From: JAJOKK01 sp965370555
GTDB lineage: Bacteria; Bipolaricaulota; Bipolaricaulia; UBA7950; UBA9294
Assembly (NCBI GenBank): GCA_965370555.1
Contig: CBDUVB010000013.1
Span: 1-45,110 of the forward strand
DNA length: 45,110 nucleotides
Reading direction: 5' to 3'
The notes under the pieces are model-generated. The model was not told the DNA's origin. It saw nothing but the letters and a program-made list of their open reading frames with translations, and searched no databases. A program made the translations under genes and the position numbers. This document shows, piece after piece, positions 17,315 through 24,455 of this stretch (positions are counted from its first letter, which is position 1; each line of letters starts with the position of its first letter).

Positions 17315-18571
17315 ATGAGCGAGGGAGAGAACATGGGCTGTGTGGGAGAGATTATCGAGACTGGCGCGGCTATTCTGCGTTCCGGTCCGATCTGCGATGA
17401 GTGTCTCGGTCGCGCGTTCGCTAAGCTCGGGCACGGATTCTCCAACGGAGAGCGCGGTCGATCGCTGCGTACCATCCTCTCTATGATCGGCGTCTCCGGA
17501 AGAACCGGGACGTGCTGGGTCTGTGACGGGCTCTTTTCGCAGATAGAGGACTTCTCAGCGCGTGCGGTTGCCGCGGTGGTGGGTGTCGAGTACGAGAGCT
17601 ACCTCTTTGGGGTGAAGCTTACCGCACGGCTGCGGCAGATGGAGCTCTTCCTCGGGGAGAAGTTTCCAACCGGTCTCGCAGAACCGCTCAAACATGCGTT
17701 CAATCGGGAGATGGGGAAAGCATTCGAGGCGAGGGTCGGCCACGGAACTCTCGATCTCACGCATCCTCACCTGTCATTCATAATCAATTTGGAACGCGAT
17801 AAGATAGAGCTTCACGTCCTCTCCCTCTACATCTACGGGCGCTATCGCAAACTCGTACGCGGGATTCCGCAGACCCGTTGGCCGTGCCGGCTCTGCCAGG
17901 GGAAGGGTTGTGAGGCTTGTGGGTTCACAGGGAAGCAGTACCCCGAATCGGTGGAGGAACTCGTCGCCGTCCCATTTCTCACCGCTGCGGGGACAGAGAA
18001 AGCGCACCTGCACGGCGCAGGGCGCGAGGATATCGACGCTCGTATGCTCGGGACGGGACGGCCGTTCGTCCTCGAAGTCCTCTCACCCCGATGCCGTACT
18101 CTCGACCTTTCGTCCTTACAGGAGGCGGTCAATATCGGTTCTGCAGGAAAGGTAGAGGTGAGCGGTCTTCATTTCGTATCACGGGAGACGGTGGCCCTGG
18201 TAAAGGAGACGCACGCGGAGAAGACCTACCGCGCGCGCGTCTCCTTTGAGAGTGAGGTCACGCAAGACGATCTTGCCCGAACCTTAGCATCTATCGTGGG
18301 GATGATCCACCAACGCACACCGGTGCGTGTCGCTCACCGTCGTGCCGACTTGGTGCGCGAGCGTCGCCTTCTCGAGGCCGACGGCACTCTCCTCTCGCCG
18401 CACGAGGCTGATCTCATCCTGCGTGGGGAAGGGGGGCTCTACATCAAGGAGCTTGTCTCCGGAGACGGAGGGCGGACCGTTCCCAGTCTCAGCGAGCGGC
18501 TCGCGATTGCATCGCGTGTTGCTGAACTCGATGTGATCGATGTTACATCCAAATCCTTCCCGGATTCTTGA
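17315..18571 (+). CDS. pus10: tRNA pseudouridine synthase Pus10, archaeal type
   Basis: In archaea Pus10 makes pseudouridine at positions 54 and/or 55 of the tRNA T-arm, a job done by TruB in ordinary bacteria. 418 residues from the chosen ATG (AAGAGG 7 bases upstream); ATG 17333 is also possible. N-terminal zinc-finger cysteines CDEC (27-30) and CWVC (67-70), with the LGRAFAKLG stretch; a central THUMP-like region; CRLCQGKGCEACG near 190-202 followed by YPESVEELV; the catalytic motif GREDIDARMLGTGRPF from 236, catalytic aspartate probably D239; and the C-terminal IKELVSGDGGRTVPSLSE. All are family landmarks. Divergent from purB and followed by a sigma factor gene. Confidence 0.93.
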   Translation: MSEGENMGCVGEIIETGAAILRSGPICDECLGRAFAKLGHGFSNGERGRSLRTILSMIGVSGRTGTCWVCDGLFSQIEDFSARAVAAVVGVEYESYLFGVKLTARLRQMELFLGEKFPTGLAEPLKHAFNREMGKAFEARVGHGTLDLTHPHLSFIINLERDKIELHVLSLYIYGRYRKLVRGIPQTRWPCRLCQGKGCEACGFTGKQYPESVEELVAVPFLTAAGTEKAHLHGAGREDIDARMLGTGRPFVLEVLSPRCRTLDLSSLQEAVNIGSAGKVEVSGLHFVSRETVALVKETHAEKTYRARVSFESEVTQDDLARTLASIVGMIHQRTPVRVAHRRADLVRERRLLEADGTLLSPHEADLILRGEGGLYIKELVSGDGGRTVPSLSERLAIASRVAELDVIDVTSKSFPDS

Positions 18572-18580
18572 AGATTGAGC

Positions 18581-18610
18581 TTGCACATCCCCGCGTTATT
18601 CCCGTAAAGT
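18581..18610 (+). promoter_or_regulatory. Possible promoter of the sigma factor gene
   Basis: -35 TTGCAC (18581-18586), 18-base spacer, -10 TAAAGT (18605-18610). The start codon at 18618 is only 7 bases beyond the -10 box, and no ribosome binding site precedes it, so the transcript could be leaderless. Confidence 0.4.
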
Positions 18611-18617
18611 CTGCTCG

Positions 18618-19511
18618 ATGAAAGAGACGATGAGAGATACTTTGGAGGAGAAACAGCCGACCAATGAGGCGCGGTCGCACAGGAGCACGGATATCCTCGC
18701 GATATACTTCCGTGAGATTGTGCGTTTCCCCATCCTCGAGCGCGAGGAAGAGCGGGAGCTGGCACTCGCCATGGCCGCGGGGGTTGACGGAGCGCGGGAG
18801 AGGCTGATCACCTCCAACCTCCGCTTGGTGGCCAAGATCGCGCAGGAGTATTCCGAAGCCGGACTCTCCCTCATCGATCTTATCCAGGAGGGGAATATCG
18901 GCCTGATCGAGGCGGTCGACCGCTTCGATGTCGAACGCGGACACAAGCTGAGTACATACGCGGCATGGTGGATTCGCCGTGCGATCTTGAGAGCGATCAC
19001 CGATTACTCCCGGATGATTCGCATCCCAGACTATCTCTTTCGCGCCGTGCGGCGGCTCGAACAGATGCGTGCCCTCGCCCGCGACGGCCGTGCTGACGAT
19101 GAGGAGATCACCCGTGCTCTCGGCATTTCGAGCGAACGTCTGCGCCGGATTGAAAAGGAAGTGAACGAGATCGTCTCGTTGGACCGAACCATCGGCCGAG
19201 AGGGCGATGAGACCCTGGACGAACTGCTCGAGGATGAGACCGTCCTCTCGCCGGAGAGAGAGGCCCTCCGGCTCCTCTTCCACGAAGAATTGGAACGGGT
19301 TCTAGATGTGATCCCGGCACGCCAGGCGGTTGCTATCCGCCTGCATTACGGGATCGAGGACGGCTGTTCGTATAACCTCGCCGATGTGGGGAGAATCATG
19401 GAGATCAGCCGCGAGCGGGCACGTCAACTTGTGCACCAGGGTCTGACCAACATCACCGAGGGCTGGGGACACCGCGCGCTCGACTTCTACCGCGGCCTAT
19501 TGAAAGAGTGA
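18618..19511 (+). CDS. RNA polymerase sigma factor, RpoD/SigA family, short form
   Basis: Sigma-70 family factor, 297 residues, without the acidic region 1.1 found in most primary sigmas. Region 1.2 is around ILAIYFREI; region 2 has NLRLVAKIA, LIQEGNIGLIEAVDRFD and KLSTYAAWWIRRAILRAI (core and -10 recognition); region 3 has ITRALGISSERLRR; region 4 has the helix-turn-helix ADVGRIMEISRERARQLVHQ. The length and intact region 2 fit either a compact primary sigma or a group 2 factor; one window cannot decide. Promoters nearby all look like sigma-70 sites. No ribosome binding site is visible before the ATG. Confidence 0.9.
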   Translation: MKETMRDTLEEKQPTNEARSHRSTDILAIYFREIVRFPILEREEERELALAMAAGVDGARERLITSNLRLVAKIAQEYSEAGLSLIDLIQEGNIGLIEAVDRFDVERGHKLSTYAAWWIRRAILRAITDYSRMIRIPDYLFRAVRRLEQMRALARDGRADDEEITRALGISSERLRRIEKEVNEIVSLDRTIGREGDETLDELLEDETVLSPEREALRLLFHEELERVLDVIPARQAVAIRLHYGIEDGCSYNLADVGRIMEISRERARQLVHQGLTNITEGWGHRALDFYRGLLKE

Positions 19512-19522
19512 GATATCTGTGG

Positions 19523-19577
19523 ATTGAGAGATCGGAAGATTGAATGATTGGGAGGTTCAATCACTCACTCATTCAAC
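19523..19577. repeat. ATTGAG-type repeat after the sigma factor gene
   Basis: Begins with ATTGAGAGATCGGAAGATTG, includes GGTTCAATCACTCACTC, and can fold by TTGAATGA (19541-19548) with TCATTCAA (19570-19577). It is the same family as the repeats near 10911, 23295 and 44775. It may serve as a weak terminator, but no T-tract follows. Confidence 0.65.
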
Positions 19578-19608
19578 CCTAAAGATGAAAAGACTCTATG
19601 AGGAACGC

Positions 19609-19678
19609 AGGAATCCAGGAAGATTCACAAGCACAAAATGCAAGGCACTAGACTCTTTCCTGAATTCATGGCTTCCTT
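19609..19678. repeat. Dispersed repeat, copy B
   Basis: CAGGAATCCAGGAAGA (19609-19624) and TGGCTTCCT (19670-19678) match the two blocks of copy A at 145-225 with similar spacing. The AGGAA and TTCCT words make it an imperfect inverted repeat. Confidence 0.45.
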
Positions 19679-19799
19679 AGAGGCTGTTCCGTAGATTTTA
19701 TTGCTGTTCATTTTCAAGTTCAAATCTTAGTTTCAAACATTTTACCGCAGAGGAATCAGGATTAGATGATCGGGAGATTGGCAGGTTCAACTTGAGATT

Positions 19800-19820
19800 C
19801 CCTGTGGTCTTGCCACAGGG
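19800..19820. repeat. TCTTG-loop hairpin 1
   Basis: A perfect 8-bp stem CCCTGTGG / CCACAGGG around the loop TCTTG. It has the same geometry and loop as the hairpin at 19920-19940. Confidence 0.75.
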
Positions 19821-19828
19821 TTTCCTTA

Positions 19829-19866
19829 TACCCCTCTCCTTGATAGGAGAGGGTCGGGGTGAGGTG
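19829..19866. repeat. CCCTCTCC/GGAGAGGG hairpin repeat
   Basis: A perfect 9-bp stem CCCTCTCCT (19832-19840) / AGGAGAGGG (19845-19853) with loop TGAT, followed by TCGGGGTGAGG. It resembles the CCCTCTCC...GGAGAGGG(T)GGGGTGAGG words that occur as intergenic repeats in many bacterial genomes. Confidence 0.7.
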
Positions 19867-19883
19867 AAATAATGAAATCCCGG

Positions 19884-19903
19884 TTTTGACCTTCAGGTCA
19901 AAA
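19884..19903. repeat. TTTTGACC hairpin
   Basis: A perfect 8-bp stem TTTTGACC (19884-19891) / GGTCAAAA (19896-19903) with loop TTCA. It sits in the same cluster as the TCTTG-loop hairpins. No function is evident. Confidence 0.6.
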
Positions 19904-19919
19904 TGAAATTGGCGGAATA

Positions 19920-19940
19920 CCCCGTAGTCTTGCTACGGGG
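19920..19940. repeat. TCTTG-loop hairpin 2
   Basis: A perfect 8-bp stem CCCCGTAG / CTACGGGG around the loop TCTTG. The stem has changed relative to hairpin 1 at 19800-19820 while pairing and loop are kept, which suggests that the structure matters. Confidence 0.75.
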
Positions 19941-19971
19941 ATAGTCAATTTCAAGGGATTTCTTTATTCAC

Positions 19972-21030
19972 TCAATCGCCCGATTTCTCAGTCCCTTTGC
20001 GACGGTCGCGTAACTGACCGCACCCAGCTTGGATCTTGACCCCCCTTCCCAGGCGCACTGTCACCGGGATCCCTGCCTCTTCGAGCAGACTGGCGAACGC
20101 GTCTGTCCGTTCGCGGGAGCTTGGGCGGAGGGGGGACGCGGGGATCGGGTTTAAGGGGATCAGGTTGACGTGACAGAGGAGCCCTGCGAGGAGGGAGACG
20201 ATCTTGCGCGCCCCCTCGGGCGCGTCGTTTACCCCATCGATCAGTGCGACCTCAAAGGTCACCCTCCGATGGGTCGCCTCGATGTAGTCGCGGCAGGCGC
20301 GTATGAGAGGTGTGAGTGGATAACGGCGATTGATCGGGACGAGGCGATCGCGCAACGCGTCGTCCCCCGCGTGAAGGGAGATCGCCAGATTCACCTGCAG
20401 GTCCTCGCGCGTGAAGCGTTCTATCTCCGGGATGATCCCCACGGTGGAGACGGTAAGGTGGCGTGCCCCGAGGGAGAATCCGTTTAGGTCGTTCAGGATA
20501 CGGATCGATTTCATCGTTGCCTCGTAGTTGAGAAACGGCTCCCCCATCCCCATATAGACGATGTTCGTCAGCCTCTCCCCTCTTTTGTGCAGTTTGCGCG
20601 CGAAGTGAAGCGCCTGAGCGACGATCTCCCCAGTGGTGAGGTCGCGCGTGAACCCACTCTTCCCAGTGGCACAGAAAGGGCAGCCGATCGCGCAGCCTAC
20701 TTGCGTGGAGAGGCAGACCGTCCGGCGGTGCTCGTAGAGCATGAGGACCGTCTCGATCGTCTCGCCATCCGCCAGACGGAACAGTGCCTTGTGGGTACGC
20801 TTGTCGCGGCTTGTGATCAAATCGATTGTGTGAAGGGGCTCCGCAGGAAGGGCTTCCGCGAGAGATACGCGCAACCCCTTCGGTAGAGGGGTGATCGCCT
20901 CATAGGAGGGGACGAGGTCACGGTAGATCGCCTGCCAGATCTGTTTCGCGCGGTACTGCAGCTCGCCGCGTTTAGAGAGGAACGCCGTCAGTTCGTCACG
21001 ATTGAGGTCGAGGATCGTCTCTCCACTCAT
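19972..21030 (-). CDS. rlmN: Dual-specificity rRNA/tRNA adenine C2-methyltransferase RlmN
   Basis: Radical SAM enzyme that methylates C2 of A2503 in 23S rRNA and, in some bacteria, A37 of tRNAs. 352 residues. The iron-sulfur cysteines form C-x3-C-x2-C at C113, C117 and C120 (VGCAIGCPFCATG). YMGMGEPFLNY binds SAM, and the methyl-carrying cysteine is C337 in AGCGQLRD. The start ATG overlaps the ligA stop (ATGA) and has TTGGAG upstream. The stop codon is part of an ATTGAG-type repeat, and the last few residues (about GTEKSGD) are probably encoded by the repeat. Confidence 0.95.
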   Translation of the reverse strand: MSGETILDLNRDELTAFLSKRGELQYRAKQIWQAIYRDLVPSYEAITPLPKGLRVSLAEALPAEPLHTIDLITSRDKRTHKALFRLADGETIETVLMLYEHRRTVCLSTQVGCAIGCPFCATGKSGFTRDLTTGEIVAQALHFARKLHKRGERLTNIVYMGMGEPFLNYEATMKSIRILNDLNGFSLGARHLTVSTVGIIPEIERFTREDLQVNLAISLHAGDDALRDRLVPINRRYPLTPLIRACRDYIEATHRRVTFEVALIDGVNDAPEGARKIVSLLAGLLCHVNLIPLNPIPASPLRPSSRERTDAFASLLEEAGIPVTVRLGRGVKIQAGCGQLRDRRKGTEKSGD

Positions 21031-23030
21031 TGTTCTCCAAGGAGGGCGATGAACTCCTCTTCGTTGAGGGTTGCTATACTCAGGTTGAGTGCCTTCTGCG
21101 CCTTGCTCCCTGAGTTCTCCCCCACGATGACGTAATCTGTTTGTGCACTGACCGAGGTGGAGACCGCACCGCCGAGTTGCTTGATCCGCTCTCCCGCTTC
21201 GCTGCGGGTCATCGAGGAGAGCGTTCCGGTGAGGACGAACCTCTTACCGGTGAACTTCTCAGAAGCCGGGGCACTCGCCACGGCGACCCTTACCCCAGAG
21301 GTGCGAAGCTCGGCGATCATCTCCTTGTTCGCAGGGTTCGAAAAGAAATCAACGATCCCCTCCGCGGTGCGCGGCCCGATCTCAGGGATGGCGCGGAGAT
21401 CCTCCTCCGAAGCCTCCATCAGACCCCTGAGGGTGAGAAAGGCTTGCGCGAGGAGGTCGGCAGCGTGCTCACCCACCTCGGGGATTCCCAGGGCAAAGAG
21501 GAACTTCGCGAGCAAGAGCGATTTACTCTTCTCGATCGCCGCAAGGAGGTTCTCCGCTGACTTTTCCCCCATCCGTTCAAGACCGCTCAGCGTCTCCCGA
21601 TCGAGGTGGAAAATGTCGCCTACACTCTTGATAAGGTCACGGTCGACAAGCTGTTCCACGAGCTTGGCGCCAAAGCCGTCGATGTCGAACCCCCCCTTGG
21701 AGACGAAATGGCGGATCGACTCCTTGATCCTCGCGGGGCAGGAGACGTTCAGACAGCGGTGTGCCACCTCCCCCTCCAGTCGCACGACCTCACTCCCACA
21801 GACCGGGCAGGCTGCTGGCATGACGAACGGACGTTCGTCACCGGTGCGGCGCCCGCTGAGCGGGCCCACGACCTGCGGGATCACATCCCCGGCCCGTTGA
21901 ATCACCACGGTGTCGCCGATACGAACATCCTTCCGTACGATCTCGTCCTCGTTGTGCAGCGTGGCGTGCGTGATCTCGACCCCGCGCACCCGCACCGGTT
22001 CGAGGATCGCCACCGGGGTTAGAACGCCTGTGCGCCCCACCTGGACTATGATATCCTTTAATTTGGTAATCCCCTGCTCGGCCGGGTACTTCCCTGCAAT
22101 CGCCCAGCGCGGGCTGCGCGCAATTGTGCCCAAAGCTTTCTGAGCGGCAAAGTCGTTCACCTTGATCACCATCCCATCGGCCTCGTAAGGGAGGGTCCCG
22201 CGCTGTTCCTGAAACTCCTCGTAGACACTTATCGCTTCATCGATTCCACGACAGAGCCGGTGGAGCGGATTGACACGGATCCCGAGCCTTAGGAACGTTT
22301 CCAGGAGCTCGATCTGGGAGCCGACCGTGATCCCCTCTATGCGACCGAAGGTGTAGCAATAGATCCGCAAGGGGCGTCTTTCGGTCACGCGCGGGTCGAG
22401 CTGGCGTAGCGACCCCGCGGCGAGGTTTCGCGGATTGGCAAACGGAGGGAGTCCCTCAGTCTCACGTTCGCGATTGAGTCGCGCTAGGTCCTCCTTCTCG
22501 ATGTAGACCTCCCCCCGCACCTCGAGAAGTGTCGGGGTGATACCATTAAGTGGGCGCAGGCGAAGCGGGATGCTGCGAATCGTGCGCAGGTTCCCTGTCA
22601 CATCCTCACCGTTTACCCCGTCCCCGCGTGTCGAACCCTGCACGAACGTACCGTCGCGATAGACGAGTTCGACCGAAAGGCCGTCGAGCTTTGGCTCGAC
22701 CACGTAGCTGACCATGTCAACATCGAGGAGCTTGCGCACGCGGCTATCGAAATCCCGCAGATCATCGATAGAAAACGCGTTTGCAAGGCTCTGCATGGGA
22801 ACGGCGTGGACCGCTTCTTTGAACCCCTCCGCTGGTGGCGCACCGACCCGTTGCGTGGGAGAATCCGCGGTGATGATCTCCGGATGCTCCTCCTCCAACT
22901 CCTGCAGGCGGCGGAAGAGGCTGTCGTACTCTGAGTCAGTGATCTCCGGTTGGTCGAGGACGTAGTAGAGGTAGTTGTGGTGACGGAGGGTTTCTCGTAG
23001 TAGTTCGATCTCGTGTTCTATCGCGTTCAT
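21027..23030 (-). CDS. ligA: NAD-dependent DNA ligase
   Basis: Seals nicks in DNA during replication and repair with NAD as cofactor. 667 residues, full length. Adenylation lysine K114 in EPKLDGLSVE; OB-fold region with ITHATLHNEDEI; the four zinc cysteines in CPVCGSEVV and HRCLNVSCPARI; helix-hairpin-helix repeats; a C-terminal BRCT domain beginning FTGKRFVLTGTLSS. Coupled to rlmN by a 4-base overlap. The start ATG has no good ribosome binding site. A TTGACA lies about 35-40 bases upstream but has no matching -10 box. Confidence 0.96.
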   Translation of the reverse strand: MNAIEHEIELLRETLRHHNYLYYVLDQPEITDSEYDSLFRRLQELEEEHPEIITADSPTQRVGAPPAEGFKEAVHAVPMQSLANAFSIDDLRDFDSRVRKLLDVDMVSYVVEPKLDGLSVELVYRDGTFVQGSTRGDGVNGEDVTGNLRTIRSIPLRLRPLNGITPTLLEVRGEVYIEKEDLARLNRERETEGLPPFANPRNLAAGSLRQLDPRVTERRPLRIYCYTFGRIEGITVGSQIELLETFLRLGIRVNPLHRLCRGIDEAISVYEEFQEQRGTLPYEADGMVIKVNDFAAQKALGTIARSPRWAIAGKYPAEQGITKLKDIIVQVGRTGVLTPVAILEPVRVRGVEITHATLHNEDEIVRKDVRIGDTVVIQRAGDVIPQVVGPLSGRRTGDERPFVMPAACPVCGSEVVRLEGEVAHRCLNVSCPARIKESIRHFVSKGGFDIDGFGAKLVEQLVDRDLIKSVGDIFHLDRETLSGLERMGEKSAENLLAAIEKSKSLLLAKFLFALGIPEVGEHAADLLAQAFLTLRGLMEASEEDLRAIPEIGPRTAEGIVDFFSNPANKEMIAELRTSGVRVAVASAPASEKFTGKRFVLTGTLSSMTRSEAGERIKQLGGAVSTSVSAQTDYVIVGENSGSKAQKALNLSIATLNEEEFIALLGEQ

Positions 23031-23115
23031 CTCGCGTAAAGGGTCGCGATGCAGAGCAAGAATGTCAAGCGTGAACAGGTAGCGAGAAATCCGTCTCTCT
23101 CGTGCAGCGTGAGTG

Positions 23116-23144
23116 TTGACGTGGAAGACTGGGGCGACTAAAAT
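23116..23144 (+). promoter_or_regulatory. Promoter of tRNA-Leu
   Basis: -35 TTGACG (23116-23121), 17-base spacer, -10 TAAAAT (23139-23144). The predicted start near 23151 is about 6 bases before the mature tRNA 5' end. Confidence 0.7.
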
Positions 23145-23156
23145 GAGGCGACCTGA

Positions 23157-23241
23157 GCCAGAGTGGCGGAATTGGCAGACGCGCGGGACTCAAAATCCCG
23201 TGGCCCTCGCGGTCATGTGGGTTCGACCCCCACCTCTGGCA
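23157..23241 (+). tRNA. tRNA-Leu(CAA)
   Basis: An 85-base class II tRNA. Acceptor stem GCCAGAG (23157-23163) pairs with CTCTGGC (23234-23240), discriminator A at 23241. The anticodon stem CGGGA/TCCCG encloses loop CTCAAAA with anticodon CAA, reading UUG. A long variable arm (TGGCCCTCGCGGTCA) and the T-loop GTTCGAC are present. The CCA end is not encoded. It stands alone on the plus strand between ligA and ftsZ. Confidence 0.95.
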
Positions 23242-23290
23242 TAAGTTGCACAGATCCCCAGCCCCAAGTATTTTACCGTAAAGGGCGCTG

Positions 23291-23337
23291 AAGAATTGAG
23301 AGATTAGGAGGTTCAATCACTAAATCACTCAATCCTG
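23291..23337 (-). repeat. ATTGAG-type repeat overlapping the ftsZ stop
   Basis: ATTGAGAGATT (23295-23305) and AATCACTCAAT (23323-23333) form an inverted repeat with one mismatch around GGAGGTTCAATCACT-like loop sequence. The ftsZ stop codon (23329-23331) lies in one arm. It may end the long cell-division transcript, although only TTCTTC follows the stem. Confidence 0.65.
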
Positions 23338-24450
23338 ATCCGTTCCCCACGGACGAGACGCGGCATCGTCCCTGGACTTACGGCTGCGTCGCAAGTAGGT
23401 CGGGATATCAAAGTCGTTCACACCGATGCGGCTCTCATGTTCCAGTTTAGAGAGCATCGTCTCATCCCCAATCGGTGTTCCTTCCTCGTCTTCACCAGGG
23501 CGGTGGGTGGCGAATCCGGTCGCTATTACGGTCAGTCGTACTTTCTCCTGGCCGTTGCGGATTGCCGTACCAAAAATGATGTCCGCCTTGTCCGAGACGG
23601 CTTCGCGGATGAGAGAGGCAGCCTCGGTAACTTCTTCCAGGGTGAGGTCGGACCCGCCGGTGATGTTCAGGATAACCTTGCGTGCTCCTTTGATCGATCC
23701 GTCGAGAAGAGGAGAGGAGATGGCATTTCGCGCCGCTTCTTTTGTCTTCCCTTCCCCTTCTCCCTCGCCGATTCCCATCATCGCTGTCCCGGCGTTGCGA
23801 ATCACACTCTCGATATCGGCGAAGTCAAGGTTGATCATCCCGGGGATGGTAATCAGGTCGGAAATTCCCTCGACCCCTTGCCGTAGAACTTCATCGGCCA
23901 TCTCAAACGCCTGGGTGATCGGTGTCTCCGACGGAGCAACCTTGAGAAGCTTGTCGTTGGAGATTGTGATCAAGGCATCGACCGCCTTGGAGAGGTGAGC
24001 TATTCCCTCCTCAGCCCTCTTTCCCCGCGTGAGCCCTTCAAAGGAGAACGGCCGGGTGACGATCCCCGTTGTGAGGATCCCTGCCTCCTTGGCGAGTGCC
24101 GCGATAACCGGAGCAGCGCCGGTTCCGGTTCCACCCCCCATCCCGCAGGTGATGAACGCCATATCGATCCCTTCCAGGAGGTCCATAATCTCCTCGCGGC
24201 TCTCTTCGGCAGCGGCTTGTCCGATCTTTGGCTCCCCGCCTGCCCCAAGTCCCTTAGTCAGCTTTCGTCCGATCTGGAGGGTTCGGTGTGCCTTCACGAC
24301 CTCCAGGACCTGCGCGTCGGTGTTGACGACGACTAATTCTACGCCGGCGACGCGAGTGTCGAACATCCGATCGACTGCGTTTCCACCGCCGCCGCCGACG
24401 CCGAGCACCATCAACCGTGCTGGAGGATTGCTGTTCCTCTCATCTACCAT
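23329..24450 (-). CDS. ftsZ: Cell division protein FtsZ
   Basis: Tubulin-like GTPase that forms the division ring. 373 residues. N-terminal GVGGGGGNAVDRM, tubulin signature GMGGGTGTGAAPVIA, T7 loop NLDFADIESVI, and the C-terminal binding peptide DIPTYLRR, which contacts FtsA. Starts 5 bases after the ftsA stop. Last gene of the division cluster. The stop TGA belongs to an ATTGAG-type repeat, and the final residues GTDQD follow the conserved tail. Confidence 0.97.
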   Translation of the reverse strand: MVDERNSNPPARLMVLGVGGGGGNAVDRMFDTRVAGVELVVVNTDAQVLEVVKAHRTLQIGRKLTKGLGAGGEPKIGQAAAEESREEIMDLLEGIDMAFITCGMGGGTGTGAAPVIAALAKEAGILTTGIVTRPFSFEGLTRGKRAEEGIAHLSKAVDALITISNDKLLKVAPSETPITQAFEMADEVLRQGVEGISDLITIPGMINLDFADIESVIRNAGTAMMGIGEGEGEGKTKEAARNAISSPLLDGSIKGARKVILNITGGSDLTLEEVTEAASLIREAVSDKADIIFGTAIRNGQEKVRLTVIATGFATHRPGEDEEGTPIGDETMLSKLEHESRIGVNDFDIPTYLRRSRKSRDDAASRPWGTDQD

Positions 24451-24455
24451 CTTTT

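Larger units (their letters stand above)
19512..19971. other. Repeat- and hairpin-rich intergenic region
   Basis: This 460-base stretch contains no credible gene. It is a patchwork of an ATTGAG repeat (19523-19577), a dispersed repeat copy (19609-19678), four perfect hairpins (19800-19820, 19832-19853, 19884-19903, 19920-19940) and a second ATTGAG-type repeat that runs into the end of rlmN. Confidence 0.8.

Noticed and set aside
23050..23075. TTGACA on the minus strand upstream of ligA
   Set aside because: A consensus -35, but no -10-like hexamer at 16-18 bases, so not called as a promoter.
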